DNA of 64,000 nucleotides from Xenoacremonium recifei. Its lineage: Eukaryota; Ascomycota; Sordariomycetes; Hypocreales; Nectriaceae. The DNA lies in assembly GCA_012184525.1 (NCBI GenBank), contig WOFQ01000063.1:62001-126000 (forward strand), written 5' to 3'. Both the position numbers and the translations under genes were made by a program. This document shows positions 1 through 10,531 of this stretch, piece by piece. The notes under the pieces are model-generated. The model was not told the DNA's origin and did no database searches. It saw only the letters and a program-made list of their open reading frames with translations. Position 1 is the first letter of the stretch, and every line of letters begins with the position of its first letter.

Positions 1-1
1 C

Positions 2-1096
2 CTCTCGCGCGCGAGATCGGAGATGGGCAGCATTAGGCATGACTCAATCTCCAGCATCGCCAACTCGCCCGCCCCCGCCCCCCAGCCGGGCATGTTGGCT
101 CCCCCTGAAGAAGGCGGTGCGAGAGTCACGACCGCACAGTCTGACCAGGACGAACACGACGATCTCGACGCCGATGAGCGCGATCTCCTAGAGCAGGCCG
201 GATTGCTAGAGACTCGATCTGGCCGGGATACATCGGACAAGGCGACCACATCAACCGCGGCTGCCGACGCCGGAGACCAGCTCGGCTCGCTCGACAAGGA
301 CAAGCTGGACCGAAGCAAGATCCGGCGCAGTTTGCAGCGCACGCTGCGCGAGGGCGCCGGCCACCTCTCGCACCATCGCAGCAAAAGGGGCAAGGAGCTG
401 TCGCAGGGGTCGGCAGGCGACGAAGGCGTGCGCGATGAGGTGCTCACGCGCGGCACCGGCAGCTTCGTGGTCCACGGCAAGAAGGCGTCCGTCATCAACT
501 TCGGCAGCGAGCTCCAGAGCATGACGCAAGACGAGAAGCTGCGTGCCGCTCGCAAGCAGTCGCAGCAGAGTGAACCGCCGGTATCGCCGCTGCTGAGCGG
601 CGGCGAGGAGGACGACTTCCACTCGGCCGTCGGCGTGCTGGTCGAGCCGAGCGAGCGGAGGGAATCAGCTGCAAGCGCCAGCACTGCTACGGCTCGGAGC
701 TTCCGCGAACTGCACCGCAAGTACTCGTCCGCCCAGCACCAGCAGACCTCCAGGAGCGCCTCCAGCGGTGGCCGGTTGACCATCCCATCCGACACTGAGA
801 GCGAGGTGGCTGTGAGCTTCTCCGATGGACGCCGGAGTCCACTGCCGCCGATTGAGACGGAGACGGACGAGGAGTACGAAGAGAGCATCCGAGAGAGCAA
901 GCAGGAAGACGAGGATGAGGAGGAAGACGACGCTGAACAACGGAAGCAAGCAGAGAGCCACGAGTCAGACGAGGATGGCGAGGACGAAGAAGAGGAAGAG
1001 GATGACGACGACGACGACGGCCAAGAAGGAGCATCGCTGCAGGACATGGACCGCCTATCCAACCGCCCCGTCCAGGCCGTCAACGTGAACGCATGA
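2..1096 (+). CDS. C-terminal part of an unrecognised protein with an acidic tail (5' end outside window)
   Basis: The frame is open from base 2, so the ATG at 23 is probably internal and the gene starts upstream of the window. At least 357 residues are visible. They are rich in Ser, Glu, Asp and Arg and look largely disordered. A short less biased block lies around residues 140-175 (motif SFVVHGKKASVINFG). The C-terminus carries a run of Glu/Asp (about residues 290-335) and ends in VQAVNVNA. No domain, signal peptide or membrane segment is visible in this part. It may be the cytosolic or nuclear tail of a larger membrane or regulatory protein; the family is not recognisable from this piece. 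It converges on SRP72. Confidence 0.75.
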   Translation, partial: LSRARSEMGSIRHDSISSIANSPAPAPQPGMLAPPEEGGARVTTAQSDQDEHDDLDADERDLLEQAGLLETRSGRDTSDKATTSTAAADAGDQLGSLDKDKLDRSKIRRSLQRTLREGAGHLSHHRSKRGKELSQGSAGDEGVRDEVLTRGTGSFVVHGKKASVINFGSELQSMTQDEKLRAARKQSQQSEPPVSPLLSGGEEDDFHSAVGVLVEPSERRESAASASTATARSFRELHRKYSSAQHQQTSRSASSGGRLTIPSDTESEVAVSFSDGRRSPLPPIETETDEEYEESIRESKQEDEDEEEDDAEQRKQAESHESDEDGEDEEEEEDDDDDDGQEGASLQDMDRLSNRPVQAVNVNA

Positions 1097-1544
1097 TGAA
1101 GGATACAGGTAGACCCAGGCGGCTGGCTGCTGTGTGTGATATTATATGTATGTCTATTTAGCGTCTGTCTGTTTGTTGGGAAACAGGGTTTGCACACGGG
1201 GGGGGAACGAAACAAAAAGAGACTAAAATAAGAAAGGCGAAGACGAACCGCGACGACGACGACGACGACGACTCGGCACGTCGATACTAGTGCAGGTGTT
1301 TTATGTATGGCTTGTCTCAGGGGGGACAGGCAACTCTTTATGTGAAAAAGGGGGATGCGGAGTTATACGTACGCAGCTATATAGACAGATGGATATCCCG
1401 ATATAAGATTCTCACGACGACGAAGTGTCTGACATCACGCACGAAGTTCTCATCTTGGTGGTCATGTAATATCATGTTGGAATTCATTTTCGCATTTACG
1501 CCTCCCCTGCCCAACCTCGACTCTCTCCGGCCAAGCAACCCCCC
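1097..1544. other. Convergent intergenic region (3' UTRs)
   Basis: No gene is seen here. The interval lies between the 3' ends of the acidic-tail gene (+) and SRP72 (-). It holds a short G run near 1200, a CGA microsatellite, and AT-richer sequence compatible with two 3' UTRs. Confidence 0.6.
1251..1272. repeat. (CGA)7 microsatellite
   Basis: Seven tandem CGA units lie in the convergent 3' intergenic region. Noncoding location. Confidence 0.9.
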
Positions 1545-3539
1545 CTATTTCTTCCCCTTCTTCTTCTTCTTCGACGCCGGCGCCTTTTCGACCTTCACTC
1601 CACCGCCGCCGACCAGCTCCAGCGTCTCCTCCTCCTTGACGATGCCGCCCTGCGTCGACTCGCCGGCCTTCTTCTTGCCCTTCTTGCCCTTAGGCCTATA
1701 CGAAGAGCGATCACGCAGCGGGAGCCAGCGCTCTGGGTCGGGAGCCTTGCCCGGCTCGTAGTTCTTCGGCAGGCGAGGCTTGCGCCGTCGCTTGGTGGCT
1801 CGGGTGGCGGGCTCTTCTGGTGCGGAGCGCTTCGCGGATACAGGGGCTGCTGGCTTCGCGACTGTAGCTACTCCGGCGCCGACCAGCGCGTCGACGTCGA
1901 CACCAGCAATGAGCGTCTCGACGGGTGGTAGATCGGCCAGGTACTGCTGGACCCTCGCGGGATCAGACGGAGCCAGGCTGGCGACAACGCCTGCAGCGGC
2001 AATTACAGAGCCCTGTCGTTCATCTAGGAGCTTCTGGAAGGATGCGCCAGCGAGCTGGAGATCCTGGGCTTGCGAGGATCGCATCAGCTCGACACCAGCT
2101 TCTTCCAGTAGCGACGATGCCGTTCCGACGGCGCGGTCCTTCCAATGCGTTGCCGCTTTGACGAGCTCTGATTTGGCTGTCGACTCACGGCCCTGCGATC
2201 GCATGAGGGCAACGGCCAGCGCAATGAGGCCAGGCGAGAAGCGGACATCATGCGCCTCCAGCTCCTCAGACTCCTCTAGTCGGTGGAAGAAGGATTCTAG
2301 CGTATTCAGCGCAGCCCCTGCATGCTCACCGCGGAGTTGCAGCTGAATGACGGTGAGAACGAGACCGACATCGAGAGGCCTCTTCTTGGAGAGGTCGAGC
2401 AACTTCTTGACCAGCGGCTTGCCCGTCACCCCAGGAGCGCTCGCCGCGGCATTGAGGACAGAGAAGACGCTGACATCGGCCGCGATGGTGGGATGTTGCG
2501 CCTGGGCTAGAAGTTTCTCGGTGCGTCGCACGACACCGTCGGGCTTGAAGGCCTGGAGGTCGACCACGAGGCTGTTGCGGTGGAGGATGTTGGTCTGGTA
2601 CTTGAAGAGCTTGGCAGCGTCCTCGGCTTTCTTCGACTCTTGGAATTCGCGTTGGAATATGAATGGGTTTTCTGGGTTGTTGCCCAGTGTGAGTTGGTTG
2701 TTGCGAGTTATCACGCTGAAGTCAGCGTCGTCGTCGCTAGAAGGGGCATGTTAGTCGGGGGGGGGGGGGGGTGGAGGCAGATCAGGAGAGAGAACGCACG
2801 ATGTTGGTTGGAGGGACTTGTACAGGTCCTGGGCCTCAGTGAGCTTCCCCATCTTGGCCCAGATGTATGCCTGTTGGGCGAGGATCGGCCGCATCTCCGC
2901 CGCCTTATCCTCTGCCGAGAGGTCATCGGACGCATCGCAGAGTCGGAGAGCACGTTGTAGCAGTTGTGCCGCAAGGTCGAGAGAGCCGCGGGCAATGCTC
3001 ACGCAGGCCGCGTTGTAATACACTTCGAAGCCGTCTGAGTCCTGCAACGTCTGCTCCTTTTCCACCGGAGCGAAGCCATGCCACGCCGACTGTGCGCAGG
3101 CAGCTCGCAAGTTGATGTTCAGGTCGTTCTCCTCGCCCGCGGGATCCGTGTCCAACAGTCGCTGATAGACAGTCCGCGCCTCGTCAAACCGCTCGGCCCG
3201 GTACGCAACCTGCGCAGCGACATGACTGAAGCTCCGCTCGCTCAAGCCCGCTGCTTGCAGCACCGCTGTGGCATCGTCCAGCTTCCCCGTCTTATAGAGA
3301 GCATAGGCCTTCTCCAGCACGCACAGCCCGTTGAGCTTGGTGCCACCCTCCTCGATGGAGCGCAGGGCATCGTCGAAGCGGTCGAGCTTGAGCAGCGCCA
3401 CTACGCGCGTGTGATGGCTGGCGAAGTCGGTCCGGTTCGCCTTGATGGCCGCGTTGGCCGCCTTGAGGATCTCGTCGTGATCCTGGATCGAGGCGGAGCG
3501 TAGTAGCGCGCTGAGGGCGGCCGCGGGATCGGGGGCCAT
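1545..3539 (-). CDS. SRP72: Signal recognition particle subunit SRP72
   Basis: SRP72 is a protein subunit of the signal recognition particle. It pairs with SRP68 and binds SRP RNA during co-translational targeting to the ER. Gene model: exon 1 3539-2800, intron 2799-2737 (63 nt, GTGCGT...TAG), exon 2 2736-1545; the joined frame gives about 643 aa, normal for fungal SRP72. The N-terminal ~500 residues are helical TPR-like repeats (for example DRFDDALRSIEEGG and EVYYNAACVSIARG). The C-terminus has the family signature of the RNA-binding tail: basic KRRRKPRLPKNYEPGKAPDP followed by ERWLPLRDRSSYRPKGKKGK, then a Lys-rich end. The ATG at 3539 is the first of the frame. The intron contains a 15-base homopolymer (C on the coding strand). 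Confidence 0.95.
2757..2771. repeat. 15-base poly-G/poly-C tract inside the SRP72 intron
   Basis: Fifteen consecutive G on the + strand, hence C on the coding strand, form most of the pyrimidine tract upstream of the SRP72 3' splice site. Such homopolymers are unstable and error-prone. Confidence 0.9.
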
Positions 3540-4136
3540 GGCGCCGGCGGGAGAGGGAGATGGAGAGGAGAGAGCCGGGCCGGATGAAAATGATTACTCC
3601 GCAGGAGGCGGACTGGGATGGACGAGGACTTGAAGCTATCTCGAAAGCAATGAGGCTCTGCCCGAAAATGATGTTGGTGGTCTCGGACGCTTATAGCGGG
3701 GCAATTTTTTGGAATCGCGGGGCTACAATTGTGTGCATGCTGTGGCTTGTGTGGCTGCTTGACAGCTGTGGCTGTTATTAGAGGTGTGGCCGTCCCAATT
3801 GTGGCTGTTAGTGAGTGTGGCTGGCTTTCGATCTACTTCAACGTCGTAGGGCAACAGCATCACCATTGCCGCCCGGTAAGTCGTCATCCAGATTCATTGC
3901 TCATGAGCTGCTAAATTTAGCATGCGAAGGAACAAGCCAAGTCGATGCTTCATTAATCGTTGCATTATCATTATGCTTTTACACTTGGACATGTACACAA
4001 GCCGTATCTATCTGATGATGCTCTCCAGGAGCTATCACCACATCTCACCCGTTGGTTTCGCCTCACGAATCTCGACCCAAAGTGCAAAGATATCAGCCCG
4101 AGGAGTCATGCTCGCCTCATCTCTGCACGGGATATC
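3540..4136. promoter_or_regulatory. SRP72 upstream region / 3' flank of the next minus-strand gene
   Basis: About 600 bp without a gene. It holds the SRP72 promoter (SRP72 starts at 3539, minus strand) and the 3' flank of the gene ending at 4137. A phased TGTGGCT array (3741-3823) is the only strong internal structure. Confidence 0.5.
3741..3823 (+). repeat. Phased TGTGGCT(G) array upstream of SRP72
   Basis: TGTGGCT occurs at 3741, 3750, 3767, 3800 and 3816, with TGTGGCC at 3785, all in the same orientation. Spacings after the first are 17, 18, 15 and 16 nt. This is either a degenerate ~16-bp minisatellite or an array of factor-binding sites about 200-280 bp upstream of the SRP72 start. Confidence 0.75.
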
Positions 4137-5415
4137 TCAACCCCCAAACACGCCCCACCACTTCTTCTTGGGCTTGTCCTCGGCGCGATAGTGATACGGG
4201 TACAGCGGGTACGTGACCCTCGGAGACAGCTTCAGCCCCATCGTCGACCGCCGCCGCCTGACCTCTCCGAGTTTTGTGCTGTCAGAGGACATGGTGGCCA
4301 TCGACAGTCGGTGACCGTTGGCGTCGTCCCGGATCCTCATGGTGTTCGCCGAGGAGCGGCGACGATGATGATGATGAGTGGAACTGCTACTGCTGCTGCT
4401 GCCCGAGCTATCGCGCTTGGTCCCGTGGGCCTTGGGTCGGTGAGCGGCCCCGGCTGCTACGGTAGATGCATGAGGTGGATGATGAGGATCATGATGTTGA
4501 TCACGACGTTTGCTGTTGTTGCTTTTGCGGCTTCTGCGGACACTCCTGGTGCTGGTGGAGGAGGATAAGGAGCCGCTTCTGCTGTGGCTTCTCCTATCAT
4601 TTGTCACAGTGGCTCCCTTCTTACCAAGTTTTGCGTTTGATGAGTGCCGAGACCTGGTCCTGCGGGAGCCGGCATTGCTGCGTGTCGAGACGGATGAGGT
4701 TGACGGTGAGGGCGCTGCTGCGCCGCTGATGCGACTCGATAGGTCGTTTATGGTCCGAATGGCATCAACACTCGACATGTTCGATAAGGCCATGAGCGAA
4801 TCGTAGTCGGCAGATCGAGGCTGCCGCCGAGCCAGGATGCGGACCACGTCAGCCAGGGCTGTGGTGAGCCTCTTGATAACCCGTCTCAGCGAGGAGCGGG
4901 CGGCAGCTAGTGCATGGTTCAGATACAGCACAGTACATACAGACTTCTGACGAGATACGGATAGACAGACGACCGACCCCCCCGTCCGGGTCTCAGATAG
5001 GGATGCGAGGGGGGGCGCGGATGGGGGAAAAGAAGGGGTCCAACAGAAGCACAGGTACAAACACGAGCACAAACACAAACGCAGGACAGGTACAGACGGG
5101 AGAAGAGAGATACAGAAGCACGGACGAAAACAGGCACTCACCGTCACCCTGGTCCAACCGAGCGCCATCCTGCGACAATCGGGACGAGTAAGCCCGACGA
5201 ATGCTGGCGCGATCGGAGCGAAGAGAGTTGTTGAGCTGGGCCTGCTGCTGGGATGATGCCGATGCGGCGGATTGTTGTCTCTGCTTCTGCTGTTCCTCCT
5301 CTTGGCGGCGGAGGCTCTTGAGCAGGGACATGCATCTGGAGTAGGTCTCGAGCAGCGACTCCACGGCTTGGCCAAACGAGGACGAAGACGCGGACGACGG
5401 CTTCGGCGACGACAT
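4137..5415 (-). CDS. Unrecognised fungal protein, coiled-coil N-terminus and Ser/His/Arg-rich tail
   Basis: Two exons: 5415-5142 and 4906-4137, with a 235-nt intron (GTGAGT donor at 5141, TAG acceptor). The splice restores one frame of about 347 aa. The N-terminal ~140 residues look folded: a helical FGQAVESLLETYSRCMSLLK segment, a Gln/Glu-rich coiled coil, then ARSSLRRVIKRLTTALADVV and YDSLMALSNMSSVDAIRTIN. Residues ~150-320 are low complexity (Ser runs, HHDPHHPPH, THHHH, many RS/SR pairs). The end is basic-aromatic (KPKKKWWGVFGG). No catalytic motif or membrane segment is seen. The N-terminal block looks like a conserved fungal protein of unknown function. The 5' neighbour region is unusually long. 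Confidence 0.8.
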
Positions 5416-6499
5416 GCTGCAAGATGGACTGCTGGATGGAGATTGAATGGAGATGAGAGATGGGGATCGGAGAGCCGAGCTCGGTCTGGACGAGACTCAG
5501 ACGTCAGACCGCAGGCCGGCCTCGATATGACGGCTCAGGAACACTCCCTGGTCGTCGGTGAGTGAAGGGTCGGGATCAAGACCAGGATTAGAGTCTGATA
5601 TGCTCGGTTCCGCACAGATGGGCCGCGGCTGCCATCAAGGTGTGAGAAGCATCCCTGTTGATGAAAAGATACGGAGCGCTGTGCTGTGCCTCTTCCAAGC
5701 TCGTCCCCGCTCGAGCGCATAAGAATCGCGAGACGGACGAGACTTTCGGGCTCCGGTTCCTCCCCTTCCGCTGTCGGCTGCACGTGGGCTGGAGACGGGC
5801 TCCTCTAGGCTGCCGTTTTGTGAGCAGCGGCAATTGAAGTCCAGGGGGTTGTTCTTGGGGCTCATGTAGGTGGCTGCGAACAGAGCCCATCCATCCATCC
5901 ACCATCCACCATCCACGGACTCCATGCAAACAAACCACGCCCCCTCTTGACCTGGAGGCAAAAAGGGAGGGCCCGAGACCTAGCCGTACCTTAACCTGTT
6001 AGATCAACGGGCGGGCTCCAGGAACGATGGGCGACTTTGCCTCTAAGGAACGGACCGGGCGCCGCAGAGCCGGACAGTCAGCGGTTTGCAAGACGTCGAC
6101 TTTCCACCCCCACACCGTAATCCATCAGATAATCATGGGCGGAGGCGCCTGGCCCGCCGCCCTTCCATTCTTGAGGTTTTGTCTTCGCCCCCCCTTCCTT
6201 GCCCTTGCTGGCCCGACCGGCTGGCTGGCGGGAAGTCAGTCTGTTGTTATCAGCATGAAGGGCCAGAACGCGGCACCGAAGGGTGAGATATATGTACGAT
6301 AATCAACGAGTGGACAAGGGGGTGCCGCAAGCCCGAGAAGGGGGCGCGCTGTGGCTGGAGCAGCGGGCGTTGAGAGTCGCTCTCGTCCAGTGGAAGGCGG
6401 CAGCGGTGGCCGTTATCACGACTCGAGTCGCGGGAGCAGACGCTGGCCGCATCGGGCGAGCTGCGTTTGTCTCTTGTCTCAACTCGACAATCTCCCAAT

Positions 6500-6521
6500 C
6501 CCTGCCCTGCCCTGCCCTGCC
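6500..6521. repeat. CCTGC tandem repeat (4 units)
   Basis: Four head-to-tail CCTGC units in the 2.4-kb intergenic region. Confidence 0.8.
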
Positions 6522-6860
6522 GGGGCTGCCTCGGACATGCGATTTGATCACCATCCATCCCTCCATCCATCCACTGAAGCGCCGCCCGTGGCGCCCCATG
6601 TCAGCTGCGTCTGTGTGGCAGCTTGGTGCTTGGCCCAGGGAAAAGCCACGCAAGGTCCCCAGTCGCCTGTCCCCCCATCCCTCTCAACCTTGGGGGATGG
6701 ATATTCCGTGATGGCGAGCGAGCGAGAGACCCAGCAATCAGTGGAGGGCGCACTCTCAGCTGGATGGCAGAGATTTCTGTGGCCGAGGTTCTGATGGAGT
6801 CGAGTGGGATTGATTCGAGTTCGAGTTCGAGGTCGACGGGGGTCACTGCGTGGTTCAGTT

Positions 6861-6889
6861 AGCCAACAGCAGCCAACAGCAGCCAACAG
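6861..6889. repeat. 10-bp tandem repeat AGCCAACAGC, three copies
   Basis: Three consecutive copies of AGCCAACAGC (the last ends in AGCCAACAG) in the same intergenic region. AGCCAA carries a CCAA core but nothing links it to a function. Confidence 0.8.
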
Positions 6890-7853
6890 AGGCAAGCAGG
6901 TGACCGGCGATGGTGCTCGCGATGGCGATACGGCCTCTCGACTCTTCTCCTGCTGTTGATGCCATCCTCGGGCCTTCTTCTCGCGCGGTGGCTCGGCTGT
7001 CCTGTCCCGGCTCCTGCTGCTGCCCGCGGTGTGTCACAGTCAGTCCCAATCCCAGTCCCGTCAGGAGCAGAACTCTCTAAACCCCCACCCTCTGCCAACC
7101 CTCTGGCCGTCGCCTGTTGTGCCATTCCCGGAGCGGGTCGCGACGTGGGAGCTGTGATGCCATCAGTCATGGTGCGGGCGCAATCGGCCTGGCGCTCGTG
7201 GGTACCTACCTTGAGGTGCCCGCCGACCCTGATAACGCTGGTCCACGCTGTTAGGCCGCGACCTGGAGCCGTCACGCGATGCCCGCGTCTGACCAAGTCC
7301 CCCCTAACGCCTGTCCCGGCCCAGGTCGCATCCCTCACCCTCATCCACTGCATCCCTGGCCCCGGGCTTGCGCCTGCTGCTTGCTGCACCTGCACCTGCT
7401 GCTGCAGTGGAATCTCGACATCGCCCTGCCTTATGATCAGAGCCGCCCGCGCGCGCGCGTCCCCCCCATAGCGTCAAGTACCGGTACTTGTCCTTGGCGA
7501 GATAGGCGTCCCCTCGCCGCCGTCTGCGGCCCCAGAACCCCTGTCGCGCTCGTATCTGCTACCTCCCCACCACTGTGCACGCTCCGGCGGGCTGCCCCCA
7601 GTTCGGGTTCCCGCAGAATTCGCTACCTGGGCTATTCTGCTCCCATCTCCATATCTCATTCAGTCTCCTCTTCCTCGCCTCGCCGCGCCCACACACCTCT
7701 GCTCTCTTCTTCTTCTCCCCTCCCGCTTCCGCTCCCGGCCCTCCGATTCTCGTCTTCTTCACAGCGTCCATTCTGCCAGACTTCCATGGACCTAATATCG
7801 CCAGCACGCCGCTGTCTCCCGACGACATCGACCGCCCGCCCTCACGACTCCCA

Positions 7854-9356
7854 ATGCCGCCTTCACCCGTCGACTCGCCGCACCAGCAGCCCACCGCGGC
7901 CATGATGATGCTCCAAGCGCAACCTCAGGTCCTGGCCCAACCGCCGCCTCAACCACAGCACCAGCAGCACGACGAGGACCCGTCACTCCCCAAGGGACAG
8001 TGCCGCTACATCATGATGATTCCCGAGCTCAAGGGCCAACGCTGCGGTTGCATGGGCTTCGATCACAACAAGTCCATGCCCGGTGCCACCTGCCACTGCG
8101 GCCACCTCTCCTGCTTCCACGCGTCCGACGGCCCTTCACCCAGTCAGAACAAGGAGGAGATTGATACTATCCGCCAGCGCGTCCACACGCTTGAGGAACA
8201 GATCCAGCGCGGCGACCACGAACGGTTCTGCAGCGTCGTCGGCCGTGTGAGCGAGCTCGAGGAGACGGTTGAAAAGAACCGTGACGAGGCCATGTCCCAA
8301 ATCCAGGGCTCCTACCGCAACATCTGCGGCGCATGGCAGATGGTCGAATCGCTGCAGAAGCGCATGAAGAGCCTCGAGGACCTATGTCAAGCCCAGAACG
8401 AGCGTCTAAGCCAGACCGACCAGGACGTCGAGGACTTGCGCAACCGCCAGCTCGAGCTCTTCGACAGCGACGAAAGCCTTGAAGAGCGTATCGAGAAGCT
8501 CGAGAACGGCGACCTACTACTGTCGCCGCCCCAGGAGCACGACTCCAGCCGCGAACCTCACTCCCGCACCGCCTCCCGCCGCCTCTCCACCATTACCATC
8601 AACGAAACGTACCGACCATTTGCCGCTACCGTCCCTCCCGCCGTCCACTACCCGCCTCTGTCCTCTCTGTCCGCCGGCTGGACTGTCCACATCTCTCTTA
8701 TGCCATTCAAAGAACAACCTTTCCCCTTCGAAAAAGACACCGTCGCATACAAGCGCTGTCTGTCCCGCGGCCTCCACCGGATGGTTGCCGTCGAGGGCAC
8801 AGATGCCGACTCGTTTGCGCGGGCCGTCAACCGGGCGTTCGAATCTCTCCTACGGGGCCGCGACTGGATGCCCCTCGAAGCCAAGCTCTGCGACGCCGAG
8901 ACGTTGCAGGGTCTGCCCATGCTGAGGCAGCTCAACCCCCAATTGATCCACGGCCGGTACGATATGGACTTCCTCCGCAAGCACTGCGCCGTCTGCACGC
9001 CCAATGGCAAGATGGATTCGCTGTACATCGCCATGGTTAGCGACACACTATCCTGGAACTTCCTGAAGCGATCGCCCGTCTACCTCGAAGGCCTGGAGTC
9101 CGCCTGGGAGCACGATAATTTTCTAGACCAAAAGGATGGACAAGACTCGAGCAATGCAATTGACGGATTCGGCGAGAAAGACGATGGGTCGCCTTCAGCC
9201 GGAGACATCGTCGCCCCCTTCGCGTCGCTCAAACGCAGCGTATCAGAAGTCTCGTGTTCCTCGGCCCTCGACGATAGCGAGAGCGCGAGGAAGATGGCCC
9301 GGACCTGCAAGGCAGGCCTGATGGAGGTCCGACGAGGCGTTGAGACTGCGCGATGA
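7854..9356 (+). CDS. Unrecognised protein with Cys/His cluster and coiled coils
   Basis: Single-exon frame. The ATG at 7854 is the first ATG of the frame (500 aa); 7902 (MMML, good context) is an alternative. Residues ~1-45 are Pro/Gln-rich. At about residues 60-90 there is a compact Cys/His cluster, RCGCMGF...CHCGHLSCFH, spaced like a small zinc-binding module. Residues ~105-225 are heptad-like coiled coil (IRQRVHTLEEQI, VSELEETVEKN, LEERIEKLENG). The middle/C-terminal part (about 275-420) looks folded (WTVHISLMPFKEQPFPFEKD, GLHRMVAVEGTDADSFARAV). The tail is acidic and Ser-rich. No transcription-factor signature is recognised. A role as a zinc-binding regulator is only a guess. Confidence 0.85.
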   Translation: MPPSPVDSPHQQPTAAMMMLQAQPQVLAQPPPQPQHQQHDEDPSLPKGQCRYIMMIPELKGQRCGCMGFDHNKSMPGATCHCGHLSCFHASDGPSPSQNKEEIDTIRQRVHTLEEQIQRGDHERFCSVVGRVSELEETVEKNRDEAMSQIQGSYRNICGAWQMVESLQKRMKSLEDLCQAQNERLSQTDQDVEDLRNRQLELFDSDESLEERIEKLENGDLLLSPPQEHDSSREPHSRTASRRLSTITINETYRPFAATVPPAVHYPPLSSLSAGWTVHISLMPFKEQPFPFEKDTVAYKRCLSRGLHRMVAVEGTDADSFARAVNRAFESLLRGRDWMPLEAKLCDAETLQGLPMLRQLNPQLIHGRYDMDFLRKHCAVCTPNGKMDSLYIAMVSDTLSWNFLKRSPVYLEGLESAWEHDNFLDQKDGQDSSNAIDGFGEKDDGSPSAGDIVAPFASLKRSVSEVSCSSALDDSESARKMARTCKAGLMEVRRGVETAR

Positions 9357-10531
9357 GACGACATAACTACACTAAACGACTGGAGCGACATTATTGTTTA
9401 TGGGACTTGGCATCTGGGCGGACAACTGAAATCTTTCTCGGGCAGGAATAGACGGGGTATATTTGTTTTTCTCATTGCGGTCTCTTTAGGAGGGGTTTGC
9501 AGCGACTTGGTTCACACACACACACACTTCCATCGGCATCTTGCGGCGTTTTGTACTTGGGAGTTCTCTCATGTTGGTTTCACTCTTACCCCCTTACTCC
9601 TGAAGGAGTATACTCCTCTGTTGGCCTGCCTGCGGTGCGGTCTCTTACCCATCCTCCGCCCTTCGAGCCACCTGTGGGATTTGCAAGACGTTTTAGAAGC
9701 ATAGATGAAAAGGGCTGGATGATATACCCAAAAGACTTTTTGTTGTCTGTATATTTAATTAGGAAGCTCGCTAGGTTATACGATCCAATCCTGACATGAA
9801 CCCTCGTGGCGGTAGCTTCACATACACCTTTGTTGTTCTCATAGCTCGTATAACGTGATTTGTCCTGATACTGTTGGCTGAACGAGGGGTTTGTTACGTT
9901 CTGTCGGTGGTCCGCTTAAATGTAACGCAATTCTTGGCCCGCATATTGTCACCGTCGCCGAGTTAGAGCTCGCTATTTGCATCGTCAGCACTACCCTGGC
10001 GATCGCATCTCGTGATGGTGACGTCGAATCGGCACGCTGGAGATGTGGATGCCCTAGAATGGGGAGGAGATAGCTTTACTTTGGGGGGTTACGATGATTG
10101 AGGATGCTGATACTTCAATTGATGACTATTTTGGAACGACAAGTACTTGTAAAATACAATACTTTCAGATAGAAGGTTGTGATTAAACTTACATGAACCC
10201 GGATGAGTGACTCTGCTGGGGTTACAGAAGAGCGAGGCTTACATAATGGACTTAGACGCCTGAGCCGCTAACATCCACTGGGCTTTAGGCGCCTGACAGT
10301 GGGAAGGAGCTCTTCGGCGAATCACTGCCACAGCGCGCCTCAGCCTCACCTCACGAGCCTCTTAGAAGAGGCAACCTGAACTGCTTTTCTCTTCTTCTCT
10401 CAACTCGCTGAGGCGCAACAGCCCAAGAGCCCTTTACACATCTAGGCATTGCTTCTACTTTGCTCTGCCTGCTCTCCTTCATCCAATCCTTCTCCTCTTC
10501 TCAAGACTTCCTCCCTCCAGACCGCGTCACG
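9357..10531. other. Intergenic region
   Basis: About 1.2 kb between two plus-strand genes. It holds the 3' UTR of the upstream gene, an (AC)7 microsatellite at 9513, a TGACGTC core (ATF/CREB type) near 10018, and a CT-rich leader (10385-10525) before the next start. No gene seen. Confidence 0.5.
9513..9527. repeat. (CA)n microsatellite
   Basis: Fifteen bases of alternating CA in the 3' flank of the 7854-9356 gene. Confidence 0.85.

Larger units (their letters stand above)
5416..7853. other. Long intergenic region / divergent promoter
   Basis: About 2.4 kb between two divergent genes (4137-5415 minus and 7854-9356 plus). No convincing gene is seen. Open frames here are low in codon bias and have no recognisable motif. 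It contains short tandem repeats at 6500 and 6861 and a CT-rich leader (7640-7780) just upstream of the plus-strand gene, typical of fungal 5' UTRs. Confidence 0.5.

Noticed and set aside
6859..7395. 178-codon minus frame in the 2.4-kb intergenic region
   Set aside because: Gly/Arg/Ala/Thr-rich, no ATG in good context, no motif; overlapping plus-strand frames equally open.
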